This document shows, piece after piece, positions 1-8,122 of a stretch of 64,000 bases of DNA (the first letter of the stretch is position 1; each line of letters starts with the position of its first letter). Under the pieces are notes generated by a model. The model saw only the letters and a program-made list of their open reading frames with translations. It was not told the DNA's origin and did no database searches. Position numbers and translations under genes: made by a program. The stretch spans positions 124,001 to 188,000 of the forward strand of contig JAHEBU010000005.1 in NCBI GenBank assembly GCA_024642115.1, in the 5' to 3' direction. This DNA comes from Marivivens sp. Its GTDB lineage: Bacteria > Pseudomonadota > Alphaproteobacteria > Rhodobacterales > Rhodobacteraceae.

Positions 1-2
1 AC

Positions 3-68
3 GGGACCGAGATGAAGACCGTCAGCGTCGTCATGCAGGATGGCAAGATCGGGTACGAGTTCGCCTGA
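3..68 (+). CDS. 3' end of a truncated upstream gene
   Basis: The third frame is open from the left edge to a TGA at 66-68 and encodes about 21 residues ending in GKIGYEFA. The start and most of the protein lie outside the window, and I do not recognise a family from this tail. It sits just upstream of the decayed hydrolase gene on the same strand, so it may be its operon partner. The reading frame could also be fortuitous, because it is so short. Confidence 0.3.
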   Translation, partial: GTEMKTVSVVMQDGKIGYEFA

Positions 69-92
69 AGCCTTTCTGTGACGGGAGATCCC

Positions 93-976
93 ACACGGAC
101 ATATTTTAAGGCGTCGACGGAACTGGACCAACCGAGAACGCCGAGTATGCGGCAGAATTTAAAACGAGTTTCGTGAACCAGCTGTTCTCTGGCTGGTTCT
201 CGAACCACAAATTCTATGATCGTGGGCCATCCTGAGTCAGAAGCCAGACACCGACCCTTGCCAACAACGCGGCCGCGTTTTGTGAAAAGGTCTATCGCCA
301 CTGGGAACTGCGCAAGAACGACAAGGACCTGAATTTCGGTCACCCGCCCCGGATTTTTCTTGCTGGCTACAGCAGGGGGGGGCGGCGGTGATCGAGGCCG
401 CCCATACCTCGGCCAAGTCCAAAATCCCGGTTCATAGACTGATCCCGTTTTGACGCGGTTGACAGATCCAACCTCACGAAGGTCGACGTGATCTGTTCGA
501 ATGTGAAAATCGTGTATTACGCCCGCCGCGATCCAAAAGCGGGCTATCTCGGAGGGTTTGGCAATTGTGGCACCAAATCGGCGCCCTCGGTAAGTTATCT
601 TGAAAAGTTATTCCATGGCACTCATGGGGCTATCGGCGGGTCGCCTGGGAAAACCGCGGGCAAATCCGGCAAGATCGAAGAAATGACGACAAACCAGAAA
701 TTTGGTGCAGTTGCCGGGGGGGGTGTTTTGGGCGGTGCGCCAGGCGGCATCGCCGCCAAGAAACATGCTGACCAGAACGACTTTACCAATGTCACCGTCG
801 CCCAAGATATGGCTTGCGCGGCCAAGGTGTGGGACTGGATGTCAAAGACGCTGATGGTCGCTCGAATGGCTTGGGTCGATCAGTCCGGAGGGTCTTTGGC
901 CACTTTTGGCAACACATTTGTGGCCCGACCTTGTCGTCATCCCGATTGGGTGACGATCTCGTCGATCACTTCCTGA
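93..976 (+). pseudogene. Decayed alpha/beta-hydrolase (DUF2235/lipase-effector-like) gene
   Basis: Conceptual translation across several frames gives one continuous hydrolase-like protein: TYF then VDGTGPTENAEYA near 99-140, NNAAAFCEKVYRHWELR near 257-307, the nucleophile elbow GYSRGG near 365-382, DAVDRSNLTKVDVICSN near 452-505, and a C-terminal part with FHGTHGAIGG. The lesions are a frame change near 108-112, an in-frame TGA at 233-235, a frameshift in an eight-G run at 375-382, and another frameshift near 449-452. The DGTG motif and GxSxG elbow resemble DUF2235-type hydrolases and T6SS lipase effectors. Base composition is less GC-rich than the neighbours. The last part (488-976) is still open but would make only a fragment without the nucleophile, so I infer loss of function. 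The 3' end overlaps the converging M23 gene. Confidence 0.75.
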
Positions 977-3327
977 TAGGCCCGTACCTCGGGCGGGGTA
1001 ACGGCCGGGGGCGGCGGGGCAGAGGCGACCCGCCCCCCGGTCCCGCCCATCTTGCGATCTGCCCAGGCTTTGAGGTCTGCAACCGTGAAATTTGCAAGGA
1101 ACGGGTTGGCCGACACGACGCCGCCCCCCATCACGTCGATGATCCGCTGGTTGTCTTGGGACGCCAGAACCGTCGCTGCCCCACCTGGCCCAAGGAAGTG
1201 TGCGAGGTACAACCGTCCCACCGTGATGTCATTGCCCCGCCCCCGCAGGAAACTTTCATTTTCGCGGGCCAGGTTCATCACCATCTCCCGGCTCAGGGTC
1301 GGATCGGTGCGCAGGGCAAGCAGGTCGGCGCGCGACATGGTGCTGGAAAGATCGGGGCGATAATCCCGCATCATCCGCAACCAGGTGCTTTCGATGAACT
1401 GACCCAGACCAGTGGCCGAGGACAGCGGATTACGGGCGTTTGCGTTGCCCCCGCTTTCCACATGGATGATCTGTTCCGTCAGCGCCTCGACGGCATTCGA
1501 CGCGACAACGGTTTCACCCGAACCACCGCCGCCCCCCGGCCCGGCGGGCATGTTCAGCGGGTCGATCGGATCACCCTTACTGTCGTGCACCTCGAAATGC
1601 AGGTGGGGACCCGTCGAGCGGCCCGTCGTTCCGACAAAGCCGATCAACTGACCCTGTGTCACCTCCATGCCCGCATGAATGCCCGGCGCGAACCGATCGA
1701 GGTGGGCATAGCGCGTCTGAAAACCATTCGGGTGGTCGATATAGACGACATTGCCATAGCTTTCGCTGCGATCCGCCCGGGTGATCCGCCCTGCGCCTGC
1801 TGCGTGGATTTCGGTCCCGGTGGGGGCCGCCCAATCTACGCCCGCATGCAGTCGCGCCTCTTTCAGGATGGGATGGAACCGGGGCCCGAAGGTGGACGAG
1901 ATCGGCGCGTTCACAGGGGCGATGAACCCTCCACCCAGCCCGCCAGAACCGCCCGAACTGCCGCTGCGCGGATTGAAGCAGGCAAAGCTTTGCCCGTCAT
2001 CGCTCGCCCCTTCCGACACGACATAGCATTTCATGTCGCCTGACGGCCCCTTGATCGCGGCATACAGGATCTGGGCCGGGCCGGGGCCATCGTCAGACGG
2101 GTTCGGGGCATAAAGCATGGTCACCCGGTCCCCCGGTGCCGCAAAGGCATCCAGATCATAGGACTTTGACAGCATCACGATCATCTCGCCCACCAGCGTT
2201 GTGGGCACGCCATTTCGGATCGCGGCGCTATAGACGGCATCCAGCAGTCGGAAGTTCTGTGTCGGTCCGGTGGGCGCGGCATCGGGGGCGGGGGCGGCCA
2301 GTTTGCGCAGATCCACATCCAGCCACGGGTCCGATCCGGCGACAAAACTGTTCAAACCACGGCTTGCCACGCTGCCGATGAACCCCTCTGGTCCATAAAG
2401 CGATATTTGCAGCGGCTCTGGCCCGGTCGGCGTGGGATGGTTCCGCATGGCAAGAATTGTGCCCGTCGGCAGGTCCACGTCAAAGGGTAAAAGCCCCCCG
2501 ACCCCGGCGATCAGGGCATCGGCCGCGTCAGGATTAAATCCGTTACTGGTCAGCACTTCCTTGATCGGGCGGGGGGTTTCAAGGTGGACGATCAGATCGC
2601 TGTACAGCGTGTCGCGCTGTGCCTCGGGGCGGGCATAGGTCACACTGGTCGTGTTTTCGATCTTGGTCTCTGTATAGGTGGCAACTTCGCCCTTAGATGA
2701 CCCCAGCGCCGCGCCAAAACTGCTGTCACCGTCGTCAACGACTACGACCGATTCATCTGACTGGTCGCCCCCGCTTGAATCCGGAGCAGACTGTTGCGCC
2801 TGCTGAGTCGGCGACATGGCAAGTGATTGGCTGCGCTGAGCCTGGAAAAAGGCAAAGTCTTCGCGGCTGGAGGGTAGGGCGGTAATCAACTTACGTTCCT
2901 GCACGATCAGGTCGTCGCTCACCAGAACCAGCCGCCCCTCGGTTACAGGCCCGACCCTTGCAGCATCCAATGTCGGCGGACCGGCCAGCGTTTTGGCAGC
3001 AGAGTCGGCCCCGGTATCGAACCGCAGGATCATCGGGTCGCCCGGAATATCGACAAAAGGGGTCTGCAAACGAACAGCCGCAGCCTCGCTTGAGGTATCG
3101 ACCTGAACGATTTCGTCATCCGCACCTGCGCCCGCGTCGCCCGCGGCCATTTGATCGCCGCCCGGATTGAAAGGGTCACCGCCCTGCATTACGCTCCAGC
3201 CGATCCAGCCGACCAGCGCAACAGCACCAAGGCCCCCACCCCAAATCCCCGCCAGCATAGCGCGCCGCTTGTTGCGCCGCTGACGTGACCGGGCGCGAGA
3301 TTTCTGGAAATGCGGGTCAATTTCCAT
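937..3327 (-). CDS. M23 metallo-endopeptidase fused to a lytic transglycosylase
   Basis: This is a 796-residue envelope protein. An Arg/Lys-rich cytoplasmic start is followed by one membrane segment (residues 24-47) and a long periplasmic region. An M23 (LytM) domain carries HAGVD (H494, D498) and HLHFEVH (H575, H577), the zinc ligands that cleave peptide cross-bridges. A C-terminal SLT-like domain begins near residue 615 with HVESGG (candidate catalytic Glu624) and an ATGLGQF motif, expected to cut glycan strands. One chain may therefore cut both the peptides and the glycans of murein. Its start lies 13 bases after the stop of the caspase-like gene, so they are probably co-transcribed. The T6SS context suggests wall remodelling around the secretion apparatus, which is inference. 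Confidence 0.85.
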   Translation of the reverse strand: MEIDPHFQKSRARSRQRRNKRRAMLAGIWGGGLGAVALVGWIGWSVMQGGDPFNPGGDQMAAGDAGAGADDEIVQVDTSSEAAAVRLQTPFVDIPGDPMILRFDTGADSAAKTLAGPPTLDAARVGPVTEGRLVLVSDDLIVQERKLITALPSSREDFAFFQAQRSQSLAMSPTQQAQQSAPDSSGGDQSDESVVVVDDGDSSFGAALGSSKGEVATYTETKIENTTSVTYARPEAQRDTLYSDLIVHLETPRPIKEVLTSNGFNPDAADALIAGVGGLLPFDVDLPTGTILAMRNHPTPTGPEPLQISLYGPEGFIGSVASRGLNSFVAGSDPWLDVDLRKLAAPAPDAAPTGPTQNFRLLDAVYSAAIRNGVPTTLVGEMIVMLSKSYDLDAFAAPGDRVTMLYAPNPSDDGPGPAQILYAAIKGPSGDMKCYVVSEGASDDGQSFACFNPRSGSSGGSGGLGGGFIAPVNAPISSTFGPRFHPILKEARLHAGVDWAAPTGTEIHAAGAGRITRADRSESYGNVVYIDHPNGFQTRYAHLDRFAPGIHAGMEVTQGQLIGFVGTTGRSTGPHLHFEVHDSKGDPIDPLNMPAGPGGGGGSGETVVASNAVEALTEQIIHVESGGNANARNPLSSATGLGQFIESTWLRMMRDYRPDLSSTMSRADLLALRTDPTLSREMVMNLARENESFLRGRGNDITVGRLYLAHFLGPGGAATVLASQDNQRIIDVMGGGVVSANPFLANFTVADLKAWADRKMGGTGGRVASAPPPPAVTPPEVRAYQEVIDEIVTQSG

Positions 3328-3340
3328 GCTGTGCCCGGCC

Positions 3341-5014
3341 TTAACGGAAGACGCCGACCCCCGTGTTGGTATTGATCCGCCGTCCGCCGGTCGAAGGGGC
3401 CGGGGCCGGGGCAGGTGCGGGGGCCGGTTGCGCCCGCGGAGCCGTGCGCGTGGTCGTGGTATTCGTGCGGGCCGTTCCGGTTGCCGCTCTCGGGGCAGGG
3501 GCTGCGGCCTGCTGGACGACCGGACAGGTCACGTCGTCCTTCAGCATCAGCTGGCGGAACACTTCGGCTACGGGGTCCTGACTGGGGGCGGCCACGCCGA
3601 TGGTGTCGTAATAGCGTTGCAGCGACGCCCGCGACCCCCGGCCCCATTGTCCGTCGATCGTGCTGGTATAACAGCCCATCCGCGACAGTTCGGTCTGAAT
3701 GGCAGCGGCCAGCTGGGCGTCAGGCGGATCAAAGGCACCACCGTTGACCAGCCCCTCGAACATGGTCGGATCGCTGTCGCGCAGGGCCTTGCGGCTGGCC
3801 ACGTCAGTAAAATCAAGTTCGGACCCGGTAAGAGACCCTGTCAGGGGAATACCCGGCGTTTCGGCGGCCGGATTGTCAGGGGACGTTGTGTCATAGTTGG
3901 CCTGAATGATCTCGGGCTCGCCCACGATGATCGACGGCTCGGGAAGTCCACCGGCCCCAGGAACAGCCCGAGCTGGACGGCTTGACCGGGCAGGTGCGGC
4001 CGGAGCGGCCAGAATGGTAACGCCATCAACCACCGGGGCGACACCCCCGACCTTGGTCGACACGGGCGAGATGACGGCAGTCGCCCGGATAGGTTGAACC
4101 GGGGCGGTCAGAACGACGGTTTCCCTCGGGGCTGCCGAAACGGTCTGGGCGGCTGGCGCCGGCGCACCCGTGATATCGACTGGAATACCGGCATCCGTCC
4201 ACAGTTTGATCATCGCTGCCCGCTCGTCGGGGGACAACCGATCCAGCATGGCGTAATCGTCCGCCGTCAAACGGGTCGCACTGGTGGCCGGGCGCAGAAC
4301 AAACCCTTGCGGGAGGGTGCTGCGAGTCCAGATGGCTGGGGCGTCGGGGGTCGGCGCAGCCAGAACCGTTTCCAGGTCGAGGCCGGGAACACTCAGCCCC
4401 GATTTCAGCAACCCGGACATCGACGCCACGTCAGATACAGTTTCGGGACACGCTTGCCCGGGGGCCGCGCCTGCGGCAACAAACAGGCCCGGTGCTGACG
4501 GCGGTGCTGGCATCACATCGCCTCCCGCTGCCAGTGACGCAGGGCCATGACATGTGTCGAGCAACAGCAAAGTGCTTTGCCGACGTTCGGGGGCCAGTGT
4601 CGTGACAAGTTCGGCCAGCGGCACCGTATCCAGTCCCGCCACAGCCGGGTCGGCTGACGCATCGGCCTTGGCCATCCGCAAGGCCCCGGTCAGATCATCC
4701 GCAGCCAGATGCCCAGTGATATAAAGAACGGCCGTATCCGTAGCCGTCGCAGTTTTGGCTAGCGCCTCTCGCAACGCAGACGGCGTTGGGTTCTCCAGAC
4801 GGACCACCGAATATCCCAAACCGAACAGGGTCTGCGACACGGATTGGGCATCGGCGCGCGCGGTTCCAAGGGCCGCGTCCCCCTCGTAGGCATAGGACGC
4901 CACGACAAGCGCCGTACGCGCATCCTGTGCATCGGCAGATCCAGCCATCCAGATGGCACCCAGAATACCTCCCGTCAGGGACAGTCTGCGCGTAAGGGGT
5001 TGGTTACATGTCAT
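3341..5014 (-). CDS. Secreted caspase-like (C14) protease with peptidoglycan-binding motif
   Basis: The protein has 557 residues. A signal peptide ends near ADAQ-30. A caspase/metacaspase-like fold follows (about 31-200) with the expected dyad: YITGH (His102) and LLLLDTCHG (Cys155). A proline/alanine-rich linker leads to a peptidoglycan_binding_1-like segment near 433-475 (MGCYTSTIDGQWGRGSRASL). The tail is another Pro/Ala/Arg-rich stretch ending in VGVFR. The family cleaves after specific, often basic, residues, but the substrate is unknown here. The gene lies between the DUF1036 gene (96-base gap) and the M23/SLT gene (13-base gap) on the same strand, implying an operon of envelope proteins. 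Loss of activity cannot be excluded, because only the dyad is visible. Confidence 0.8.
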   Translation of the reverse strand: MTCNQPLTRRLSLTGGILGAIWMAGSADAQDARTALVVASYAYEGDAALGTARADAQSVSQTLFGLGYSVVRLENPTPSALREALAKTATATDTAVLYITGHLAADDLTGALRMAKADASADPAVAGLDTVPLAELVTTLAPERRQSTLLLLDTCHGPASLAAGGDVMPAPPSAPGLFVAAGAAPGQACPETVSDVASMSGLLKSGLSVPGLDLETVLAAPTPDAPAIWTRSTLPQGFVLRPATSATRLTADDYAMLDRLSPDERAAMIKLWTDAGIPVDITGAPAPAAQTVSAAPRETVVLTAPVQPIRATAVISPVSTKVGGVAPVVDGVTILAAPAAPARSSRPARAVPGAGGLPEPSIIVGEPEIIQANYDTTSPDNPAAETPGIPLTGSLTGSELDFTDVASRKALRDSDPTMFEGLVNGGAFDPPDAQLAAAIQTELSRMGCYTSTIDGQWGRGSRASLQRYYDTIGVAAPSQDPVAEVFRQLMLKDDVTCPVVQQAAAPAPRAATGTARTNTTTTRTAPRAQPAPAPAPAPAPSTGGRRINTNTGVGVFR

Positions 5015-5110
5015 TGTCGTGAATCTGCCTCGGTCTGAAAATCGGGGCTGCCGAACTATTGCAATCCAAGTTTAACCCACACGCCGCCATGAAGCGAGTC
5101 ACGATGCATC

Positions 5111-5554
5111 TCACGGCTGAGGTGTGATGAACAAAGTCCACCGTTCGGTTCTCTGCGTGTCGACCTCGACAAAACTGGCGGACAGATAGCCGCGGATCAG
5201 ACAGTCGGTTTCGCCGCGAATCACGAACTTCTTGGTATCGACACACATGGGCGTGCTGCCGTTCAGGATCGACTTGCCGAACACATCCTGAGCATACACA
5301 TAGACGTATCGCGCGGTCAGCCGGTCTCGGATGGCGTTTGCACATTGATTGGGGCCGATCGTCCACCAGCCGCTGGTCACAAAGGCGTCGGTTTCGTACA
5401 GGCCGATCGCGACATTGACGACATCAAACGATTGATTGCATATGGCAAACTCGGCCTTGGCCTGACCGGCGCAGAGGCCAAAAAAGCCGACCAGCGCACT
5501 TGCGATGACGCGTGGCCACCACCATTTGTTGTGGGTTAGTTGCTCCGACCTCAT
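5111..5554 (-). CDS. Exported DUF1036 protein
   Basis: This is a 147-residue protein with a hydrophobic signal segment (about residues 15-34, cleavage near AKA/EF). The DUF1036 signature follows: ICNQSFDVVNVAIG, then SGWWTIGPNQC. Several cysteines (in ICNQ, NQCAN, MCVD and DCLI) suggest disulphides in the periplasm. DUF1036 proteins are small exported proteins of unknown biochemical function and are common in alphaproteobacteria. It is the first gene of the minus-strand trio and diverges from the small exported protein at 5681. Confidence 0.85.
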   Translation of the reverse strand: MRSEQLTHNKWWWPRVIASALVGFFGLCAGQAKAEFAICNQSFDVVNVAIGLYETDAFVTSGWWTIGPNQCANAIRDRLTARYVYVYAQDVFGKSILNGSTPMCVDTKKFVIRGETDCLIRGYLSASFVEVDTQRTERWTLFITPQP

Positions 5555-5680
5555 GCGTCTTTCTTACAACGTTATTTACCAAGAGTAAGCGAAGTTCCGC
5601 GTGCCGTGTGACCCGAATTGAAAATCGGGCTTGTTTCGAGTATGGTGATGCCCACGGGGGCCCGACAGAGGCAAACTAAA

Positions 5681-6004
5681 ATGAAGCAGTTTTTGACGTT
5701 CGCGATTGGCGCCTTTTCGGTTGTGGCCTTTTCCGGCACGCTTCAGGCGCAGCAACGGGGCGAGGTTTGGCCGCCCTATGGCTACACCGAAACGTCCCTG
5801 GACCAGGTGCCCTTCCAGACATCGCAGGGCAATCGCGGTCAGTCCGAAGATCGGCGCGCCCCGACCATCGACGTTTTTGTTCAGACGGCACCCGTGGTCC
5901 CGGTCTGGACGGAACAGTTTTATGATCCGATGGCGGCTGTCGTACCCTCAAACGCAGTTCCCCCGCGCGTCATGCAGACATGGAGCGTTGGCGTCTTTCG
6001 CTAA
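5681..6004 (+). CDS. Small exported protein ending in VGVFR
   Basis: I start it at 5681 (MKQFLTFAIGAF), not at the upstream in-frame ATG at 5618, because this gives a normal signal peptide with cleavage near LQA/QQ. The mature protein is about 85 residues, rich in Pro, Thr and Gln, with no recognised domain. Its last five residues, VGVFR, are identical to the last five of the divergently encoded caspase-like protease. It lies 106 bases before the next gene on the same strand. Function unknown; an envelope role is inferred only from the signal peptide and neighbours. Confidence 0.6.
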   Translation: MKQFLTFAIGAFSVVAFSGTLQAQQRGEVWPPYGYTETSLDQVPFQTSQGNRGQSEDRRAPTIDVFVQTAPVVPVWTEQFYDPMAAVVPSNAVPPRVMQTWSVGVFR

Positions 6005-6110
6005 CTGTCGGTTGACAGGCGGTGTCGGATGCGGCCCAATCCCCCTATAGTGTTATCCGGCGCGACTGACTCGGTCGCCCGATAATTTCAGGTCAATTCC
6101 GGGGGACCAC

Positions 6111-6554
6111 ATGTCTTTGAAATCCATTGCAGCAACTCTGGCGGCCGCGTCCATCGCAATGTTCGGCGCGACCTTTCCCGTGCTGGCGCAGGACGCCGCT
6201 TCGGAATTCTCTCTCGAACTCAACAACGCGGCCGATACGACCGCTGGCGGCTGTCGGCTGACCTATGTCGCCTCCAACCGCACCGGAACCGCGCTGTCCA
6301 AAACCTCGTACGAGGTAGCCGTGTTCGACGGCGACGGTGTCGTAACCCGGATCCTCGTGCTGGAATTTGGCGCCTTGAGCGAAGGCAAGACAAAGGTGGT
6401 GCAGTTCGATCTGGCAGATCAGCCCTGCGCCAACATCAGCCGGATCGTGGTCAACAACATCTCGGAATGCACGGCTGCGGACGGCAGCGCGTCTGACCTG
6501 TGCCTGTCGAACCTGGTGACCGGCTCGCGGGCCACCATCCAGTTCGGCCTTTGA
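6111..6554 (+). CDS. Exported hypothetical protein of the Exb-like operon
   Basis: A 147-residue protein with a clear signal peptide (MSLKSIAATLAAASIAMFG, cleavage near VLA/QD). The mature part has four spaced cysteines (GGCRLTY, QPCANIS, SECTAA, DLCLSN) and alternating hydrophobic residues typical of a small beta-sandwich. I do not recognise a named family. A purine-rich ribosome site (CCGGGGGA) precedes the ATG. The ExbB-like gene starts 39 bases downstream, so it is probably the first gene of the channel operon and may be a periplasmic partner of it. Confidence 0.65.
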   Translation: MSLKSIAATLAAASIAMFGATFPVLAQDAASEFSLELNNAADTTAGGCRLTYVASNRTGTALSKTSYEVAVFDGDGVVTRILVLEFGALSEGKTKVVQFDLADQPCANISRIVVNNISECTAADGSASDLCLSNLVTGSRATIQFGL

Positions 6555-6593
6555 TCCGCCCCGATTTTCGGCCCCCCCTGTTAGGACGCCTTC

Positions 6594-7238
6594 ATGAATA
6601 CCTCGAGCCTTTTTGGCCTCAACGCACCGACGATTGCCGTTTTCATAGCTCTTGCCATTCTTTCGGTGCTTGCCGTCACGGTGTCGTTTTTCAAGATTGT
6701 CCAGTTTGCCCGGATGGGTGTCGGGCGGGTGAACATGGCCGAAGATATCCTCGAGGATTGGCTTGACGGTCGGGCCGATGATGCGATGCGCGGCGCTGCG
6801 GAACGCAAATCAGTTCTCAGCCGCGTTCTTCAGGCGGTATTTTCCGGACTGCGCGCCCGGCCCGACGACCAGACCTTTGCCGAAGAGCTGGGGCGTCAGA
6901 CCGCCATCGTCGAACTTGCCTCGATGACCAGTCGGATGCGGCTGTTGGAAACGGTGGTGCAGGCGGCCCCCATGCTCGGGCTGCTGGGAACCGTGATCGG
7001 GATGATCAACGCCTTTTCGACCCTATCGAATTCCGAAGGCGTGGTCGATCCAGCCCAGCTCGCCGGTGGCATCTGGACCGCGCTGACAACGACCGCCGCA
7101 GGCCTGGCCATCGCGCTGATCGCCTATTTCATAGCCACCTGGCTCGAGGGGCGGATCGAAAGCGAACGTCAGTCGATCGAGGCGCTGATTTCCGCGGCCA
7201 TTCACGGGCGGGTCGATCCAGCGTCCGGCCGGCACTAG
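6594..7238 (+). CDS. MotA/TolQ/ExbB-family proton-channel subunit
   Basis: This 214-residue inner-membrane protein has the family's three-helix layout: one helix near residues 9-35, a cytoplasmic loop, then two helices near 118-145 (AAPMLGLLGTVIGMINAF) and 155-185 (WTALTTTAAGLAIALIAYF). The motif LLGTVIGM and the Thr-rich third helix are hallmarks of ExbB/TolQ proteins, which with ExbD/TolR use the proton motive force to move a periplasmic partner. It is followed by two ExbD/TolR genes and a TonB-like gene rather than tolA-tolB-pal, so this is not the housekeeping Tol-Pal operon. Confidence 0.9.
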   Translation: MNTSSLFGLNAPTIAVFIALAILSVLAVTVSFFKIVQFARMGVGRVNMAEDILEDWLDGRADDAMRGAAERKSVLSRVLQAVFSGLRARPDDQTFAEELGRQTAIVELASMTSRMRLLETVVQAAPMLGLLGTVIGMINAFSTLSNSEGVVDPAQLAGGIWTALTTTAAGLAIALIAYFIATWLEGRIESERQSIEALISAAIHGRVDPASGRH

Positions 7239-7256
7239 AGCGGGCGGCGGCGCAGC

Positions 7257-7718
7257 ATGGCTCAGGCCAGAAAATCCCTGTTGCCGCCGCGCAAAGTGGG
7301 CAATTACCGATTTTCGCTGACGCCGTTGGCGGACGCCATGTTCCAACTACTGATCTTCTTCATGCTGTCCTCGTCGCTGTCGCCGTATTCGCTGCTGACC
7401 ATCAGGGCGGGGGACCCCAATGGCGGTGCCATTGAGGACCCAAATGCCGCCCCTGACCCCAACGCTGTCGATCAGATCCCGGCGCTGGCGGCCAACGCGG
7501 CTATATGGTCGATCGAAGAGGGGCAGATCGTGATCGGCGGGCAGGCCTTTCCGGTGGACCAGATCCGCGACCTGACCAACGCGCTGCTTGCCTCGGGCTC
7601 GACCGAGATCCTGCTGATCGTCAAACCTGACGCGCAGGTGCAGGACCTGACATCGGTGCTTGAATCGCTGGGCACGGCGGGCATCACCGCCATCCAACTG
7701 GCGCAGGCCGCATCATGA
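7257..7718 (+). CDS. ExbD/TolR-family protein, first copy
   Basis: The 153-residue protein has a cytoplasmic start, one membrane helix (about residues 22-45, LADAMFQLLIFFMLSSSLS) and a periplasmic ExbD/TolR domain ending in a ferredoxin-like segment (LLIVKPDAQVQDLTSVLESL). In ExbD/TolR an Asp near the start of the helix carries the protons. Here the Asp in PLADAMFQ is in the right place. The TGA overlaps the ATG of the second copy (ATGA at 7715-7718), indicating translational coupling. The start lies 18 bases after the ExbB-like gene. Confidence 0.9.
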   Translation: MAQARKSLLPPRKVGNYRFSLTPLADAMFQLLIFFMLSSSLSPYSLLTIRAGDPNGGAIEDPNAAPDPNAVDQIPALAANAAIWSIEEGQIVIGGQAFPVDQIRDLTNALLASGSTEILLIVKPDAQVQDLTSVLESLGTAGITAIQLAQAAS

Positions 7719-8122
7719 TGGAGCCGCTGCCCCGTACCCGCAAACAGGGTTCGCTGGATGCGTCGCTGGCGATCGTGAACATCGTTCTGTTGCTGATATT
7801 CTTCTTTCTGACGACGGGTCAGCTGCTGAACCCGCCGACCAACGGGATCGAACTGTCGGAAACGTCCGAGCTCCCGCTCGACCGGCTGCCCAAGCCGATC
7901 CTCGTGGTGTCCCGCGATGGAAGCTGGTCCATTGATGGCGAACCCGTGGCGCCCGACCTTCTGGGTGTCGCCATTGATGCATTGCCGCAGCCTGTCCGTC
8001 TTAACATCCTCATCAACCGCGACGCCCCGGCATCCAGCCTGCTTGAGGTCATCAACCGGCCCGAATTGGCAACGGTCGAACTCAGGCTCGTGACCCTTCG
8101 CCTGGAAAAGGGGTCGTCATGA
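7715..8122 (+). CDS. ExbD/TolR-family protein, second copy
   Basis: The 135-residue protein has one membrane helix (LDASLAIVNIVLLLIFFFL, about residues 10-28) with an Asp at its cytoplasmic side, followed by a periplasmic ExbD-like domain containing LNILINRDAPASSLLEVI. It diverges from the first copy, so the channel could be a heteromer. It overlaps the genes on both sides by four bases (ATGA at 7715 and again at 8119), so all three are probably made in fixed proportion. Confidence 0.88.
   Translation: MMEPLPRTRKQGSLDASLAIVNIVLLLIFFFLTTGQLLNPPTNGIELSETSELPLDRLPKPILVVSRDGSWSIDGEPVAPDLLGVAIDALPQPVRLNILINRDAPASSLLEVINRPELATVELRLVTLRLEKGSS

Noticed and set aside
814-2043. A 409-codon plus-strand frame opposite the M23/SLT gene
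   Set aside because: The minus-strand protein has complete enzyme motifs. The plus frame gives a basic, low-complexity product and lies antisense to them.
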